From Siphonodentalium dalli (Eukaryota; Mollusca; Scaphopoda; Gadilida; Siphonodentaliidae), in contig CP136063.1 in the NCBI GenBank assembly GCA_032622095.1, positions 209,607,934 through 209,671,933 of the forward strand: a stretch of DNA of 64,000 bases, read 5' to 3'. The position numbers and the translations under genes are program-made. The notes beneath the pieces are model-generated. The model searched no databases. It saw only the letters and a program-made list of their open reading frames with translations, and was not told where the DNA came from. Shown here piece after piece: positions 1 through 11,372 of this stretch. Each line of letters begins with the position of its first letter. Positions within the stretch are counted from its first letter, which is position 1.

Positions 1-2015
1 CACAAGACGTCGGCTGAAACCACGCTTCTGGAGACAGGACCGGACAAACGAAATGCGTGTAACTTTAGGGCCGCTGGGCATGGGTGGAACACCGGCGGAC
101 TGCCCTGACTGAGCAGGCAGGAAAGAGGAGGCAGAGCCATTGGAGGAGATTGAAGAAGTGGTAACAGGAGATTGGACCACGATTTTCGGGAATCGAGGGG
201 AGCCACCAGTAGAATGTGGCAGTCTGACGACTGGATCTTCCGGAGAACATGAGGCACTATGGCTGAGGGAGGGAAGGCATATCCCACCAGGCCGTCCCAC
301 GATATTGAGAGGGCATCCACTGCCGCTGCCGCTGGATCGGGGCACGGGGAGACATAACGAGGAAGCTTGTGGTTCAACCTTGTCGCAAACAGGTCGATGG
401 ATGGACGACCCCACAGGCAACACAAGGAGTGGAAGACTCCCGGATGGAGCTCCCATTCGGTCGAGATGACTGAGCCCTGACGAGACAGCTGGTCCGCCAA
501 CACGTTGAGACGGCCGGGAATATGCCGGACTGACAGAAGAATGTCGTTCTTCATACACAGGGTGAACAACAATTGAGTTAGTAAGCAAAGCTGAGGAGAC
601 CGGGTGCCCCCGTGGCGACGAAGGTAGCTTACCACAGTGCTGTTGTCCGAGAGAATGAGGATAGACTGGTGAGCCAAGTCGTACTGCCAGTGGTGAAGAG
701 AAAATAAAACTGCCAACATCTCCTTCACATTGATGTGAGACGGGAGAATTGACGGAGACCATTGACCCGCTACTGTGTCGGAGTTCGGGAGAAGAACCCC
801 CCCCCCCAACCGATTACACTGGAATCGGTGGATAGAGTGAAGGTCGGAGGAGGTGAAGTCAACTGGACCCCCGACGTGAGCCATGGAACGTCTGCCCAAC
901 GATGCAGAAACTGTGTCAACAAAGGAGTAATCGGAATGAGACTCTGGAATGAGTGTTCTGATGCCTTCCATCGAGCTTGTAGAAACATCTGTAAGGGCCG
1001 TAAATGGAGTCGACCACACTGAATCAAATCTGCTGCCGCATTGGCTAATCCCAGAAGCCGCAGAAAGGTACGAGCCGTGATCAACTTCTGGCGGCAAATG
1101 AACAACACCTCTTGACGAAGAGCCACTGCTCGAGACAAAGGAAGCTGTACACGATTTGCAAACGTTTGGAAATGCATCCCCAGATGAAGGAACTCCTGTG
1201 ACGGGATGAGTGAAGACTTCTCTTTGTTCACTAAGAAGCCCAACTGGTCCAAAAGGGACAGAAAAACATCCCTGTCGTGAGCTAAAACCACTGGGTTGAG
1301 ATGAGTCAGATACATGTCGTCTATATAGCCCATTGACGTGACTGTAGACCGCTGACGGAAAAAAGCGAGGACAGCCGCCATAACCCGAAAAACGCCCACG
1401 GGCTCAGATTGAGACCGAAAGCGAGGGTTCGGAACTGATAGATTACGTTGCCATACTGGAACCGTAGATAACGTCGTGACGCCCTGTGAAGCCGAACATG
1501 AAAGTACGCATCCTGAAGGTCGATACTGACCCCATAGCTCTGGGGAGAGGTAGCCGCACGAACGGTAACCTGTGTGTCCATACGAAACCGGGGAGGATCG
1601 ATATAACCATTCAGAGTAGAGAGGTCGATCACGGGACAAAATTTTCCCGAACTCTTTGGAACTAGAAAGAGTCTTGAGTAAAAACCTGGTGTCTGACAAT
1701 CTTGAACGATTTCTACAGCCTGTTTGTGGAGAAGACTTTGGATCTCGGCCTCCAATGCCGCGGCCTTTAGTGGGTCCCGAGGCACCGGAGTCGAAATCGA
1801 ACTGATGTGAGTGGGGGGGGGGGGGCTCCCGGAAAACTATAAAGAGGCCGGATGTTACTACCTCTTTCAACCATGGATCGATCATGAAAAGAGGATCCCA
1901 CTGAGTCACAAATTGAGAAAGACGCCCCCCCCCCCACCGGATACTGAACAGGCTGTAGAGTTAAGGCGTCAAAAACGACGCTTGCCTGGCCACTTGCCAG
2001 ACCCTTTAGTGCCAC
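1..2015 (-). pseudogene. DIRS-like retrotransposon pol: RT / RNase H, frameshifted, runs off the window
   Basis: On the minus strand the reading passes through reverse transcriptase and RNase H, then continues open to base 1. RT signs are a VPKSSGKF block, VSIDLQDAYFHVRLH, FGLNLSPW and the catalytic YIDD at about 1310-1325. RNase H signs are STDSSVIGWGG near 810-840 and HIPGRLNVLADQLSR near 490-530. After these come SIDLFATRLN and a stretch typical of the region between RNase H and tyrosine recombinase in DIRS/PAT/Ngaro elements. The recombinase itself would lie left of the window. The frame changes at four places: a C11 run (1925-1935), a G13 run (1813-1825), near 1385-1400, and a C11 run (797-807). 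The copy is therefore dead as read, or it contains homopolymer length errors. The frame start overlaps the end of the upstream gag frame. Confidence 0.85.
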
Positions 2016-4098
2016 GAGACTGATGAATGCGACGACCAGAATTCCTCACGCCTTGACCAGAATTCCTCACGCCTTGACCAGAATTCCTCACACCTTGACC
2101 AGAAGGCGGAACATTGCTTGGCGCCGGACGACTGCCCGATGAGTGCAAAATATCATTGACTTGTTGTACCATGTGACTCACATTGTCCTGTAACTGACGC
2201 TCCCTGTCGTCACGAGATATCGACTGGACATTGGGAGTCGGATGAGGAAGCTGCGCTAACAAATCATGATCACGCAAAGACCGTTGTGATCTGACAACCG
2301 AAACTGCCCGTTTCTTACTCGGCCCAGAGAAGGAAACCGCGGAACTCTTTCTCTTTCGCTCTTTAGTGTCTGATACCCCTTGGGAACCCGAGCGGGTGGA
2401 CCGACGATCATACAGGTCTGCCTCGGCAGCAACCATGTCACGAGCCTCTGCAATCTTGCCATTAAACTCATTGTTTGACCCCACTGGTTGGTAAAGGAGA
2501 AAATCCTTATGATGAGGTTGCAATAGGCTGGATTGTTTCATAGTTTCCTCTCGCCATAGCAAGTCTTGATTGGCAGACAATGTAGTCAGAACAGAAATAA
2601 CGTGACCCACACTACGGGACAGAACTTTGACTAAGTCGCCTAATCGGCCATTCTGAGAAGAACCCGCCGATTGAGCCATAAAAACTGCAGAGGTAGTCAT
2701 ATCCGCAAAAGACAAGATCTGGAGAGCCTGTCGAACTGATTGACGAATGCCCGAAAATCTAGCTTTGGTTAAGTAGATACCCCGGGGGGAACGAACATCG
2801 ACACTACTTGCATCAGCTTCCAAACGCGGAAGAGGCTCCAAAACAACCGGCTGAGAGGTGGTGGAGTAGAACAGTTTGTTGAATCCATGATTACGAGTAC
2901 CCGGTGGAATCGGTAGATTGTCACGCCCCAATTTTGGACGCTGGGACCGAAATTCAGCAATGACCCTGTTCATCCTCTCACATGCTGTGTTCAGCTGAGG
3001 AGATTGTGTGAGACGACCAGGAAGTGTTTGAGAATGATCTGTCTGAGGTCGTTCCCACAGGGCATCCACACTCGACTCCAGCGCTGTTCTTGATCTCTCA
3101 GGAGCCGGAGGGCACTTTGACGCGGGCAACAACTTATAAACTAACGCGATAGTTTCCGCAAAATCCGGTACAGGATCCGTATCCTCAGAATCCTCTGTAC
3201 CGGAATCACTACCTGAAGCTCCCTCATCATCGCTCGTAAACGGGGACCCCAGAGGAATGTCCCTAGCCTCTTCATCTCGGGGATGGAGCGACAGCTCGTC
3301 CGGATCCCGATATCCTACTGACCGAACCGGCGATGGAGGGTTAGGAGGGGCCTGTTCCGGAACATGCCTCCTGCTCGATTGGCGTCGGGGGACAAATTCT
3401 TCCGCATTCGGATTCAAACCCGACGTTACTGGCCGCTGTTGTTCAAAATGCGGCCAGTAACCGGTATTCCACGCCCACGGAGGTGGAGGAGGATAACAAG
3501 GAGGAGGCATGTTTTGGAATTGTGGACCCATTCCAAGCCCAGCTGGGACAGAAGGCATGTATGGGTTAACAAAATACGGACAGGGAGAACCCCCAGCGGT
3601 GCTGACCCCGAGATGTCGACTGGTAGCAATGGACGGCGTGGTTCGAGTGTTAGTGGTGAAGCACACAGCCGTACCTGGGCACGCCAACCCGCCAACGGCC
3701 GACCCGAGGGTGCAGATTGACGTCCCGTACGAAAACCCAAGGAACCCACCAATTGTGGACGGATGGGGTGCCCCTCCGGATCCTTGTTTTGTATGGTAAT
3801 CGCCCCGAGTCGCTAAACCACAGAGGGGATCACTATTTTCTAGCGTCCGAATCTCTGAGGCTGGACCCTCAAAATGAGGGGAAGCAACTACCAGGGGAGC
3901 TACAGGGAATGAACCTATACCTGGACTTACATCCTGTTGGCTGTCAGCTGTTAACGAACATATTCGCGACCAATTGGACGGAAGCCACGTTGCACAAAGC
4001 CGGCACGGAAGTTGCTGAGTACAGCCGGCACAAAACACACACGGGACATGTTCATCGAACTCTGCCTTCCGCTTGTTACAAACTAAACATGAACGCAT
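1969..4098 (-). CDS. DIRS-like retrotransposon ORF1 (gag-like), 709 aa, intact
   Basis: This is an uninterrupted 709-codon frame directly upstream of the RT region on the same strand, the usual place of the structural (gag-like) ORF in DIRS elements. The N-terminus has a cysteine cluster (residues about 4-37, CLVC...CVFCAGC...CRLC) that may bind metal or nucleic acid. The middle is rich in proline (about 185-215) and then acidic (about 285-315, DDEGASGSDSGTEDSEDTD). The C-terminus is basic and contains three direct copies of GQGVRNS. The start is the first Met, 40 bases downstream of a T-rich leader on the coding strand. The protein end overlaps the RT-region frame by about 45 bases, which suggests translational coupling or frameshifting. 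Sections of it are recognisable, in decayed form, at 51.5-52.4 kb on the plus strand, which supports its being a mobile-element gene and not a host gene. Confidence 0.8.
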   Translation of the reverse strand: MRSCLVCNKRKAEFDEHVPCVFCAGCTQQLPCRLCATWLPSNWSRICSLTADSQQDVSPGIGSFPVAPLVVASPHFEGPASEIRTLENSDPLCGLATRGDYHTKQGSGGAPHPSTIGGFLGFSYGTSICTLGSAVGGLACPGTAVCFTTNTRTTPSIATSRHLGVSTAGGSPCPYFVNPYMPSVPAGLGMGPQFQNMPPPCYPPPPPWAWNTGYWPHFEQQRPVTSGLNPNAEEFVPRRQSSRRHVPEQAPPNPPSPVRSVGYRDPDELSLHPRDEEARDIPLGSPFTSDDEGASGSDSGTEDSEDTDPVPDFAETIALVYKLLPASKCPPAPERSRTALESSVDALWERPQTDHSQTLPGRLTQSPQLNTACERMNRVIAEFRSQRPKLGRDNLPIPPGTRNHGFNKLFYSTTSQPVVLEPLPRLEADASSVDVRSPRGIYLTKARFSGIRQSVRQALQILSFADMTTSAVFMAQSAGSSQNGRLGDLVKVLSRSVGHVISVLTTLSANQDLLWREETMKQSSLLQPHHKDFLLYQPVGSNNEFNGKIAEARDMVAAEADLYDRRSTRSGSQGVSDTKERKRKSSAVSFSGPSKKRAVSVVRSQRSLRDHDLLAQLPHPTPNVQSISRDDRERQLQDNVSHMVQQVNDILHSSGSRPAPSNVPPSGQGVRNSGQGVRNSGQGVRNSGRRIHQSRGTKGSGKWPGKRRF
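2036..2104 (-). repeat. 24-bp tandem repeat inside DIRS ORF1
   Basis: Three near-identical 24-base units each encode GQGVRNSG near the C-terminus of the gag-like protein. The length is a multiple of three, so the frame is kept. The glycine/arginine content suggests a nucleic-acid-binding tail; that is inference. Confidence 0.8.
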
Positions 4099-4520
4099 GT
4101 TGATTCAAAGAAGCAAACGTTTCTTCAAAAAATGACAAAGTTTTTCTTTTCAAAATTATTCAATTGTTGAGAGAACTTATCTATGCGAGTAGATAGGGAA
4201 AAAGAATGTCTTACCTGGCAATCTCGTCCTTTATAACGAAGATGGATCACGTGTTCCAGGTAATACTAAAGATAGACTTACTACGTCATTATAGGAGTTC
4301 CCCTTGGATATTCATACCTTAGGATTTGCGTACCGATTTGAAAAAACATACTTGAGAATTTTCGTACCGTTTTCAAGAAAACGTACCAGAGAGTAACTGC
4401 GGGTTTTTTAACCCTTCTACTGCGAGAAATAAGAATAGGGATATACCATATAGTTTAGTGGGCAAGATACTTCTAGGAGATATATATTTTACTTATTTTT
4501 TAGGAAAATATTGTTTTCGC
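4099..4520 (-). repeat. 5' leader and terminal-repeat-like end of the first DIRS-like element
   Basis: Upstream of the gag-like start lies an AT-rich leader. Bases 4437-4515 match the right terminal repeat of the second DIRS-like element (54885-54955) with few differences, including the shared core gtgggcaagatacttctagg. Bases about 4350-4436 also resemble that repeat at lower identity. In the orientation of this element the sequence is its left end. This fixes the outer boundary near 4515-4520. Confidence 0.6.
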
Positions 4521-4744
4521 TCTAAAACATCTATAAATCATTAGTACAAGGCCAGCTTAGAATAACTATAAAAAACCCTACAAACTCTTTCGCTCTAAGC
4601 TGCACTCCGGTTTTTGCATGTCATGAATGCTAATTAATTTGCTTGACCTAACAAATGTAAGGGCATCATCGAATTAACGAATGCAAAACTGAGGAAAATG
4701 ACAGATTTACTTCACAAAAGGCAAGTTTTGTGCGATGGATAAAT

Positions 4745-4893
4745 AAAATATGTAGCTAATGTTGTCGCTTAAATTGTATATGTCCGCTCAGGGGATTTGG
4801 CATCTATTGGACTCGGCAGAGCTTCGCCCAATATATGCTCAAATCCCCCTCACGAACATAAACAGTTTAAGCGATGACACTAGCTACATATTC
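4745..4893. repeat. Small foldback (MITE-like) element
   Basis: tagctaatgttgtcgcttaa at the left pairs with ttaagcgatgacactagcta at the right with few mismatches. The inner stem includes ggggatttg and caaatcccc. A foldback of about 150 bp lies just before the first visible exon. No coding content is seen. Confidence 0.6.
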
Positions 4894-4973
4894 TATATTT
4901 AATAATAATAATAAAAATTGATAAACAAAATGAGTAGCCGTCAGAAACTGACTATAATACATCTTTTTTTCAG

Positions 4974-5491
4974 AACAAAGAAAAGCTGCCAAAAGACAAA
5001 GACAAAGCAAAAATGAGGTTGAAGTATTACTATCGGAATCCACGAATGCCACTTGTGAAACAAAAGTTCAGACTGTACCAATGGATGACCAACTCACAAA
5101 CATGGAGGCAAGCTTTGTGCCGCGAATCGCCAATGTTATCAGCTTAGCTGGCACAGTTTCTTCAAGATGTGACAAACTTCGCAAAATTGCACCACGACCA
5201 TCGGCCATGCCATCTACTCAACAATCACAAATGTTTTCCATTGCATCTATTCCACAACATTCTTTGAATAGCATCACAGAGGAGGCACAAAATACTGAGG
5301 CATTAACAAATATTCCGAAATCCGCCTTATATCATAGCGAACAGAATTTGAGAAAGAGCGGGAGATTAACAAGATTACCCAAGCGTCTTTCTTCTGATAA
5401 TGGACACACATCTCATCATGGATCTATCGTCTGTCCAGTATCTGGTTTAACCAATGAGGAGGTCTGGAAAACGAAAATGAAGGAAGAGCAA
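4974..5491 (+). CDS. Exon 1 (of those visible) of an uncharacterised host gene
   Basis: A T-rich tract ends in cag at 4973, and an open frame follows with two bases of a split codon and then 172 codons. It begins QRKAAKRQRQSKNE, a basic patch that could be a nuclear-localisation or nucleic-acid-binding segment. The middle is serine/threonine-rich and probably disordered. The end is a predicted helix (NEEVWKTKMKEEQ). The donor is CAA|GTAAGA at 5491/5492 in phase 0, which fits exon 2. If the donor is not used, the frame runs four more codons (VRKT) to a TAA, and AATAAA follows at 5525-5530, so a short isoform is possible. I do not recognise the N-terminal part. The gene must have at least one earlier exon, because the acceptor splits a codon. 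Confidence 0.7.
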
Positions 5492-5540
5492 GTAAGAAAA
5501 ACTTAAAAGGCAACTGAGAACAGAAATAAATGTTCTCTAA

Positions 5541-6301
5541 TCTCATATATATTTTGAAGACCTCTGTTTGTTTGTCTGTCTGTCTGTCTGTATGTCTGTC
5601 TGTATGTCATTTATACAAATCTACGATTCTTGACCGATCGGGACGAAACTTGGTACGTGTGTGTAGTTTGACCAGGTGGTCGACGTTGTCGTATTGGCGA
5701 GCCCGTGCGGCACCCGCTTCGCGCATGCGCAGACGAGATCTCGGAAACAGGTGGAGCTATCGACTTGAAATTTGCTATGTGAATGTATCTTGCCCCGGAT
5801 ACGAATTTTATCGGGTCGCCGAGCCCGTGCGATGCCAGCTTCGCGCATGCGCAGACCAGATCTCGGAAACGGGTGGAGCTATCGACTTGAAATTTGGTAT
5901 GTGAATGTATCTTGCCCCGGATACAAATTTTATCGGGTCGCCGGGCCCGTGCGACGCCAGCTTCGCGCATGCGCAGACGAGATCACGGAAACGGGTGGAG
6001 CTATCGACTTGAAATTTGGTATGTGAATGTATCTTGTCCCGGATACAAATTTTATTGGGTCGCCGAGCCCGTGCGACGCCAGCTTCGCGCATGCGCAGAC
6101 GAGATCTCGGAAACGGGTGGAGCTATCGACTTGAAATTTGGTATGTGAATGTATCTTGCCCCGGATACGAATTTTATCGGGTCCTGAGCCCGTCTGACGC
6201 CAGCTTCGCGCATGCGCAGACCAGATCTCGGAAACGGGTGGAGCTATCGACTTGAAATTTGGTTTTTGAATAGCCCGGACAACGTCGGGCTCATCGGCTA
6301 G
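5541..6301 (+). mobile_element. Helitron-like non-autonomous element with 122-bp core repeats
   Basis: It starts TCTCATATATATTTTGAAGA after an A and ends with a hairpin (agcccg...cgggct) about 12 bases before CTAG. This is the TC...hairpin-CTRR layout of Helitrons with an A|T target. Inside, a (GTCT)n tract is followed by about four and a half tandem units of 122 bp (repeat starts near 5772, 5894, 6016, 6138). The open frames across the units are by-products of a stop-free repeat. It lies in intron 1. Confidence 0.8.
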
Positions 6302-6694
6302 TCTATTATATATTTTGGAACTTCTGTTTGTATGTATGTATGTGTGTTATAGATTCGAAAACAGCTCGACCGATCCAACTATAATTTGGTATGTAGGCCT
6401 ACTTTGATCCCTGGAACAGTATGGGCGGATCCAATTTCACATGCAACTGTGTCCTTGACCATATACGCTCATATAGGCATGTTTCTGAACCTCGATCGAT
6501 CCCTCTCAATGTAGGCCTACTTTGATCCCGGGAACAATATGGGTTGTTCCAATTTCACGTGTGACCGTGTCCTTGAGCTTGACCATATACGCTCATATAG
6601 GCATGTTTCTGGACCAATCGAACAATAGTTCCCAGACAGAGGCGATCACAAAGAAATCCCTAATAGCCCAGACGAAGTCGGGCACGTCAGCTAG
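6302..6694 (+). mobile_element. Second Helitron-like element, joined directly to the first
   Basis: It begins TCTATTATATATTTTGGAAC on the base after the CTAG of the previous element and ends with a hairpin (gcccagacgaagtcgggc) and CTAG, followed by T. Its core is two diverged units of about 125 bp (shared tgtaggcctactttgatccc). It is a different family from its neighbour but has the same architecture. Confidence 0.75.
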
Positions 6695-6722
6695 TTCCTT
6701 ATATTTTTGGCTAATATATAGA

Positions 6723-6843
6723 GAATAATCACTTGATTGTACTGGTGACATGAAATAATTCGTGAAAGGCAGGAACGTTTTACAAAATAGTCTCTGCCTC
6801 GAATGAATTATTTTACGCCATCAGTTCAATCAAGTGATTATTC
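6723..6843. repeat. Foldback MITE-like element
   Basis: aataatcacttgattg at the left is the reverse complement of caatcaagtgattatt at the right, and the arms continue with weaker pairing. Length is about 120 bp. Confidence 0.65.
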
Positions 6844-8055
6844 TTTTTATTATATTCCACTATAAACATCTGATTTATCAGAAATCCGAATAATACCGAC
6901 GTTATACCCATGGCGCATAAACAGGGTTTGCGCTGCCATTTGCCATTGCCAAAAAATATTTTCATATGGCAAAAAAAAAATTATTTGGCAAAAAATTTGG
7001 CAAGTGGGTTTTTAAATTATGTGATGTGAACTATCTAGTCATAAAACACCATCGAAGGTGGATCATCCGTTATGCATGCCGACTTAGAGACAATGCAAAG
7101 GGAAACCCGATCAACAGAATTAAATCTAAGCAACTGTGGCGGTTAAAATATGACAGTCTGAAAAAAACAATGTTCTGTATTTATTTCATTAAGGCTAGTG
7201 TTGTTTTTGATAGCTCTCAAGGTAGCTTACGACACTTCACACGAAACGGCAAAAGGAAATTATCTAATTGTTTTTACAGTTAATCCCCTTTGTATGCACA
7301 TTACTGGTGACACTGTACACCACATATTTATGATATCTGTGTGTTGTGACCAGCGATTATAAGACAATAGGTTAATCAGCCGAATTTGAATGGCGAGCGG
7401 GGGATTAATTGGTGGTGCGGCTTTGTTGCCAACTAAGACACAGGACGAAATAATATGTATGCTATGATGACAGATATTTCAAGTTTGATAACTGTCTTAG
7501 CAACATTAAATGTATTAAATTTATGGTATCGCTTTACAGACCTTCTAAAAAATAAGTGTCCCTTTTAATGTGGTCCTCAGGTGTTAACAACGCGGTCGTA
7601 ACGTCAACGCAACGTGGCCGTTGCGTTGATAATGCTATGGTGGCACATTACGACCTTGTTGATTTTTTATTTACGATCACCTATATGACTAATTTAGTGT
7701 CATTTCCCCACTCTCCGAAAACCGAAAATCACATATCTACGCATTCGTTTGTTCCAAATCAGGCAATTTATTTGCAGCTTTTAACTGGTTTTAGGCTTTT
7801 TAATGCTACATACAGGTACAATGAACACGTGTATCGCACGGAGCGGTCGTGTAGTTTTGTTTCCTAATGTATGGTGCATGAATATATTGCCATAAATGTC
7901 CGCTACAGAACTGTTGGAATATATGTACATGTCGATTATTGCAAACGGAATGATGAATACATTTAATAGGCTTATAGTAGCAGTAAATAAAACACAGTTG
8001 ACTAAAATTCTGGTTTCGTAGTTGACGAAACCAGAATAACTTCATCAGCTTTAAT

Positions 8056-9367
8056 TAGAGATGGGCGGTACTCGGTATTTACCGTGCGGTATCTGTATCA
8101 GCGTAATACCGATTTACCGTACCGAATCAAAACTAAAAATACCGTATTTTTGGTAATGAAATTATTCATTTGTTGCCAACGTATGTGCGTCACCTTGTCA
8201 CCGCGGCCGTGACATGCATGAATTGTATGACTGGTCAACCGTAAGCAATGAGAATTGGATAATTATGATAACTCGGTGTAACAAGTCGGTATTAGTCTAT
8301 AATTGCAACGTTGTTACATCAAGGGTACAGCTGCCCGACGGCATCTTTGATCTTTACGACATATTAATGACAATGTAACTAACATCATGACGTATGACTA
8401 CTCATAGCTGGAGCGTTATGTGTCAATTTCGGTATCCGTCCAAATGGAAAATGCGTGGGCAACTCGGTATCTGTGTCCCAAGTTGGATCGAAGCATGTGG
8501 AATCGAAGCACGTGTTATGGGGGGTCCCCGTGCACAACAAATTGAAAACCCCACATGTTACTTTATAATTAGACGGTGATGCAATAGCGATTGATATACG
8601 CATTGCAGATTTTTGATACAACCTGATCTTGTCAATTGCAAATAGCACATCTTCTTGGAAAGTTGTGCACAAAAATGTAGGTATAAATATGTTTATATCC
8701 TACTATAAATTACTTTATTAAACATATATATACTTACCGGTTTATTATACATATGTGCCTATATCTGACAAAAAAAGATCACGTGATAACTTTAAATTAA
8801 CACTTGGGCACCATGTGCAACCGGTAGCTTGCCTGCTACAAATAAGAGGGACTCTTAAATTGTATACATGAATGGTATATCACGCTGAAAGGAGGAGAAT
8901 ATGAACCACCCGCGGGTTTGGGCATCTGCAGTTCGGAAATTGTCATGGCCGGTTTGCCTATTTTAATAGTCAACGCGCGAACGTTCATAAATTTGTGAAT
9001 TGTGATCACTGATTACTACTCACAATTCTATTCACTCATGGAAATGTTATGAAAATCAAATTGACACGAAAAAATATTGTAGTCATGCTCTTATTCTTTT
9101 CAAATCAGTGCGACGACATGCGTGTAAATCATCAAAGAGATGTGTGAATATTACTTAATTGCGTAGGTCATTTTGTTGCCTAATTTAGGTATTGTCACGA
9201 TTGTAGTAAATCCGTGGACCCTGGTCATATATACATGTATATTGTTCAGCTAAAAACTTGAATTTCAATAATTTACCGGGAATATCTGCTTTGGTCTTAT
9301 AATTTAATAGCAATACCGATTACCGATACCGATACCGAGATTGAAATTTCAATACCGCCCATCTCTA
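8056..9367. mobile_element. hAT-like non-autonomous element (third nesting level)
   Basis: Ends tagagatgggcggta and taccgcccatctcta are inverted repeats with subterminal 'taccg' repeats (cggtatttaccgtgcggtat and gataccgataccgag). The flanks gctttaat and actataat agree at 6 of 8 bases, consistent with an aged target duplication. Confidence 0.7.
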
Positions 9368-9721
9368 ACTATAATAGTTTTTAAAATGCGCAGTATAAGC
9401 ATGACGTCTGTCGTTAACCTGCACCAGTATGTCAGTCTCTGTTCAGGATGTGAATCTGATCATTTAGAAGATCAATTGTCAAATATGGGTGGAGTTACAG
9501 TAAAATTATGTGGTGGTGGTGTGCATTTTTTGTTTAGCGGGATATTGAATTACCTTACATATCTTGTCTGCCATCGGCGTTTGAAATCAAATGGGTACGC
9601 CATTATGTGTAGACTTGTGTTTGATTTGAATTGTTGCTATTTTACGATGTACTTACATGTATCAGCAGAAATGACAACGAATTTCTGAGAATATTGTAAA
9701 TAAATGTGCTAAAGGTAAAAT

Positions 9722-9818
9722 GCACAGGGGTCGGGCAACTTTTTATTTTATTATTATTATTTTTGAAAATAATATCATAAAATAATTTTTAAAAATGTTC
9801 CCGGACCCCTGTGTGTAA
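9722..9818. repeat. Short foldback element
   Basis: cacaggggtcgggcaac and gttcccggacccctgtg form a stem around an AT-rich centre. About 97 bp. Confidence 0.5.
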
Positions 9819-10994
9819 AAGATATCATTGCATGTTTATCTTGGTGTGGTTATTATGCACAATGCGTGCCGTTTTATTCCTAATGTAACTATATGCATGT
9901 ACATGTATGATCATACAATGGACTTAAGGTTTCTATAATTGACATACCGAAATAAGGTTTTGATGGCCAGCTATCGGCTTTCAAGAGAATAAATTTTACA
10001 AAAGTTCCAATTATCGCCTCTTATAAAGAGTGTCCATACTTCCGTCGAAACGTGGTAGGCAATAAAGAGCATTTGAATTATGATAGTTTGTACTGGTTTT
10101 TAACGTAAAACCATCGACGTATGTAAATATATATAGATCGATGGTAAAAAAGAGTTGACACTTTTGTGTGGATTCGCGATGCCTGTGACATAATAGGTGA
10201 TGATGACTATTTAAAAGTTTTCTTTTAACCCGGAATGCTAGAAAAATACAATTTTGCCTAATTTGATATCGACTGCGAGGGACCGTGCTTGGATCTTCAA
10301 ATTTATATGTTTTGTGTTTAAATATTTGATGAGGACTAATAAATAATTGAATTGCAATTATTTAATTCTGGTAAGAAAAACAAAATTTAACTGAATTATT
10401 ATACTTTATATATACTACGGTAAAAAGTAATTTACAATAGCGGACAATTACTGAAACATAGATCGCGTATACGCGTATCTCTTCGAAGCCACATTGAATA
10501 CGATTTCATTATTACATCACCTTGAAAGTAACACGACCTCATCGAGTGATCATTGCGGTGCACGCTGTCAACTGGCCAATCAAAACCGACGAGAATTCTG
10601 TGTTGGAAGCTTCGGGATACACCGAGGACACACCCCTATTGTATTTGAGGTCATTGACACGCTGTCAATCATTCGCGGTAGGCTTTTGATCCGCGGCCTG
10701 TCAGTTAAAATGACAAATCATTGGTTACCACATCAGAGCGCTGCATGTTTTGCAGGTGTTGAAGAACACATGGTTAATTAATATGTTGAATTATTTACAT
10801 CATTGTAGATCTATTATCGAGTTATCATATCCTCACAAAGATTTCAAATGACATCGGACACTTGGCATACAGATAATCGATCTTTAATCGGATGTGACGC
10901 TGAATATTAAATATTCAAAAATACATGTACATGTGCATTGCGACGTGAACTCAAGAGTGTTTTGTTTGTTAGAAATCTCAATTGCATCTCTATC

Positions 10995-11372
10995 AACAAA
11001 CCCGGCCAAATAAAGCTTCAACAGCCTAAAATATCTTGGGTCTGTCTCAATAAAACCATACAAATATGGATATCATTGGAACCGGCTCATTGACCACATT
11101 GTGATGGTTATAGTTATGCCCTGTGCCAATGCATTCTCTTATATATGCGAGTCGACCATAGGTCGCCTCGCATATATAAGAGAATGCATTGGCCTAAAAA
11201 AAAATCTTTTTTTAACACTTTTTACCATTTTTTCTTACATTCTTTAACAATTTTATAATTTTTAATGTGTTAAGCCAATGCATTCTCTTATATATGCGAG
11301 GCGACCTATGGTCGACTCGCATATATAAGAGAATGCATTGGCACAGGGCCCTTCTGTTGGGTAAAGGGTTAA
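10995..11372. mobile_element. piggyBac-type MITE with two 69-bp palindromes (left tip lost)
   Basis: The right end gttgggtaaagggttaa carries the TTAA. The left end keeps only caacaaacccggcc. Two palindromes (11125-11193 and 11274-11342) built on gccaatgcattctcttatat flank a T/A-rich spacer. It is the same family as 16608-16985, 27762-28137 and 40620-41008. Confidence 0.7.

Noticed and set aside
3364-4103. Plus-strand frames of 118 and 128 codons over the gag region
   Set aside because: Shadows of the 709-codon minus-strand ORF1.
5530-6255. Arginine-rich open frames over the 122-bp repeats, also at 19519-20688
   Set aside because: Frames exist on both strands and repeat with the tandem unit of a Helitron-like element. 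There is no sign of selection on protein.
10494-10781. 95-codon plus-strand frame as a gene
   Set aside because: It lies inside a nested transposon, has no splice context and no recognisable family.
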